Shown in pieces: positions 22,422 through 26,045 of a DNA stretch of 26,045 nucleotides. The position numbers were made by a program, and so were the translations under genes. Location: the NCBI GenBank assembly GCA_964428935.1, contig CAYSAG010000038.1, positions 1-26,045 of the forward strand, in the 5' to 3' direction. This DNA is from JAADHY01 sp964428935. GTDB lineage: Bacteria; Planctomycetota; Planctomycetia; Planctomycetales; Planctomycetaceae. The notes under the pieces are model-generated. The model was not told the DNA's origin. It was given only the letters and a program-made list of their open reading frames with translations, and ran no database searches. Position 1 is the first letter of the stretch; every line of letters starts with the position of its first letter.

Positions 22422-24143
22422 ATGCAAGCGGCAGTGTGGCACACGTGGGCGGCGAACCTGTCGGCGCACGGAATCCTGCTGGCCTGTCTGGTGGCGTTGT
22501 CGGTGCTGTGTCTGGTTCAGTCGCTGCTGTTGTGGCGTTTGAAGGGCGAGGAGTCGCGGAGCACGGCCACGGCGACGGCCAACACGCGGGCGCTGAACGC
22601 TCGGCTGCACGACCTGCGTTTGTCTGAAAAGCTGCTGCTTTTGGAGAACCAGACGTTGCAGTCGCTGATTCGGGAGCGTGACCCGTGGCGGGCGGTCGAC
22701 CTGTTGTTGCGACAGTTCGTTCCGGACGCCCGCGCCGGCTTTGCGGCCATTCTGGAACTGCGAGACGGAGCGCAGCGGGTGCTGTGTTCGCGCGGCCTGA
22801 GCCAGCTTTCGCGGCACGACCTGCGGCTGGACCGGTCGTTGGAGGAAGCGTTGGCCGGCTCGCTCGAGCTGGTTCTGGACAGCCGCGAGGTGGTGAAGAC
22901 GGAGTTGTGGAGCACGCTGTCGCAGGAAGACCGTCAGAAGGTGTGTCGGCTGTTCTTGGTGGCGGAGCGGACGGAGTCGTCGACGGTGCTGAGCCTTCTG
23001 GCGACGCACCTTCCGGTCCCCGAGGCAGGGCTGAAGCAACGCATTGCACTGGCTCGCCGGCTGCTTTCGGCGGCTGTGGCGCGGCTGGACGAAATGGAAC
23101 GGGCTCGAAGCAGCCAAAGTGAGCTGCGGGAAACGAAGGAGCGGCTGGAGATTCGGACGCTGGTCGACCGCCACTTCGCCACGCCGCTGAAAATGTTGGA
23201 GGTGACGCTGCAGAAACTGCTGGACAGCGTGCAGGCCCAACGTGGAGCCGTTGTCGTGGTCGGCCCCGACCGTTCGGCTCGCACCGTCGTCCGCTGCGGA
23301 GCTCGCTTGCCGGCCGGCGTGGACCGGCAGTTGCAACGGTGGGAGGAGTGGTTGGCGGCGGCGAAGGCGGGCGTGTCGAGGCCGGTCGCGTTGACCGAGC
23401 GGGAGCTGCGGCAGTTGGGCGTCGAGTCGTTGATTCGTTCGGCTCTGGTCGTGCCCGCGTACCGGAAGGAGGGGTCGGCCGGTGTGGTCGTCGTCACCCG
23501 TCAGTCGGACCGGCCATTCGAAGACGGCGACGTGAGTCTGGCCGAATGGACCGGCAAGCTGCTCCACGACACGCTCAGCCGCGCCGTCGACCTGGCCACC
23601 GTTCAGCGGCAAGCTCGCCAAGACGGTCTGACCGAACTGGCCAACCGGCGAGCCTTTGACGAAGAGATTGCCCGTCAACTGACCAAGGCCGCTCGTTCCG
23701 GCCGCGAGTGTTCGCTGCTTCTGTTCGACCTGGACCGGTTCAAGTCCATCAACGACCGCTACGGCCACCTGGCTGGCGACGAAGTGCTGCGGGCGTCGGC
23801 TGCCGTCATTCGTCAGGCCATGTCCAAAGTCCGCTCGGGCGACAAAGTCTTTTTGGCTCGCTACGGCGGCGAGGAGTTGGCTGGTTTGTTGCCCGGGTTC
23901 GGAACGGCGGGAGCGGTTCGGGTGGCGGAGTCGGCTCGGTCGGCCGTCGAGCGGACGGTGATTCCTTTTGAAGAGCACGTGCTGCAGGTGACCGTGAGCG
24001 TCGGGGTCGCTACCTTCCCCATTCACGCTCAGTCAGCTGAAGAACTGATTGCCGCCGCCGACCAAGCTCTGTACGAAGCCAAACGCTCGGGACGCAACCG
24101 AGTGTGTGTGGCCGAGGTTCAGCCGGCTCCCACGCGGCTGTAG
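22422..24143 (+). CDS. Membrane-anchored diguanylate cyclase (GGDEF domain)
   Basis: This 573-residue protein should make cyclic di-GMP from two GTP. An N-terminal helix (about residues 16-41, ILLACLVALSVLCLVQSLLLW) anchors it, a coiled coil follows, then two regions of GAF-like length and pattern (roughly 70-215 and 245-395) with no clear ligand motif. The GGDEF domain begins at DGLTELANRRAFDEEI and has the metal/substrate segment LLFDLDRFKSINDRYGHLAGDEVL. The active-site loop is GGEEL (482-486), an acceptable variant. An RxxD (Arg471-Asp474) precedes it, but with seven rather than five intervening residues. ATG 22422 is the best start, with GAGGGGA 11 bases upstream; ATG 22341 and GTG 22392 are alternatives that only lengthen the cytoplasmic tip. 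There is no EAL domain. The gene is single and convergent with purL. Confidence 0.9.
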   Translation: MQAAVWHTWAANLSAHGILLACLVALSVLCLVQSLLLWRLKGEESRSTATATANTRALNARLHDLRLSEKLLLLENQTLQSLIRERDPWRAVDLLLRQFVPDARAGFAAILELRDGAQRVLCSRGLSQLSRHDLRLDRSLEEALAGSLELVLDSREVVKTELWSTLSQEDRQKVCRLFLVAERTESSTVLSLLATHLPVPEAGLKQRIALARRLLSAAVARLDEMERARSSQSELRETKERLEIRTLVDRHFATPLKMLEVTLQKLLDSVQAQRGAVVVVGPDRSARTVVRCGARLPAGVDRQLQRWEEWLAAAKAGVSRPVALTERELRQLGVESLIRSALVVPAYRKEGSAGVVVVTRQSDRPFEDGDVSLAEWTGKLLHDTLSRAVDLATVQRQARQDGLTELANRRAFDEEIARQLTKAARSGRECSLLLFDLDRFKSINDRYGHLAGDEVLRASAAVIRQAMSKVRSGDKVFLARYGGEELAGLLPGFGTAGAVRVAESARSAVERTVIPFEEHVLQVTVSVGVATFPIHAQSAEELIAAADQALYEAKRSGRNRVCVAEVQPAPTRL

Positions 24144-24154
24144 GGGTTCAGCAG

Positions 24155-24170
24155 CGCCGGCCGCGCGGCG
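24155..24170. terminator. Weak stem between convergent genes
   Basis: CGCCG (24155-24159) and CGGCG (24166-24170) pair around GCCGCG, 12 bases after the cyclase stop, followed by TCTTGGTTTC. It is a possible terminator for the cyclase; the short stem in GC-rich DNA is not strong evidence. Confidence 0.25.
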
Positions 24171-24272
24171 TCTTGGTTTCGGCCGTCGCGGGACGAAAGG
24201 AGTGGACACCGCGTGGACCAGGGCGGCTCGGTTCGCGTCGCCCGAGCGCTCGGCGTCGCCGTTTCAGACGGC

Positions 24273-26045
<1,773 letters not shown>

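Overview
This is a GC-rich chromosomal stretch with 18 protein genes. Most of them stand alone or in pairs and are separated by long spacers. I find no rRNA, tRNA, CRISPR array, insertion sequence, integrase or phage gene. The gene content fits a planctomycete: several secreted or anchored proteins of unknown or degradative type, an SMP-30 lactonase, a long SppA, a REC-ATPase/STAS partner-switching pair, and a NarX/NarL-type pair next to a globin. This placement is an inference from gene families, not a measured one. Isoleucine is written mostly ATT, unusual at this GC content, and GATC is rare.

Layout, left to right. 0-1 kb: bioD (biotin synthesis, minus strand). 1.3-3.2 kb: an alpha/beta-hydrolase-fold protein that seems to lack its catalytic Ser and His, convergent with a secreted protein of unknown function. 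3.77-5.64 kb: sppA, preceded by a long spacer holding a strong dyad and a candidate promoter. 5.8-9.0 kb: a membrane sensor kinase, its overlapping LuxR-type response regulator, then a single-domain globin. 9.1-12.6 kb: nadD (minus), an old-yellow-enzyme-family oxidoreductase and a YycJ-type metallo-hydrolase. 12.65-14.0 kb: an efflux-type membrane-fusion protein without a transporter beside it. 14.5-15.8 kb: a REC-ATPase protein overlapping a STAS protein (ATGA). 15.8-19.2 kb, minus strand: a lipase, an SMP-30 lactonase and a membrane-anchored protein-isoaspartate methyltransferase. 19.4-20.1 kb: a SagB-type nitroreductase. 20.1-21.8 kb (minus): a secreted glycosidase-like protein. 22.4-24.1 kb: a membrane diguanylate cyclase. 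24.3 kb to the right edge (minus): purL, cut by the window end.

Three signalling units stand out: the kinase/regulator/globin cluster (plausibly redox, oxygen or NO sensing), the REC-ATPase/STAS pair (partner switching with no phosphatase or sigma factor alongside), and the diguanylate cyclase. The biosynthetic genes (bioD, nadD, purL) are scattered singly, without their pathway partners.

The most unusual observations are these: a block at about 7.3-8.4 kb whose isoleucine codon use and GATC content differ from the rest of the window; the apparently dead hydrolase; the 27-bp dyad upstream of sppA; and two promoter-like sites sharing the pattern TTGAC-N19-TAGACT.
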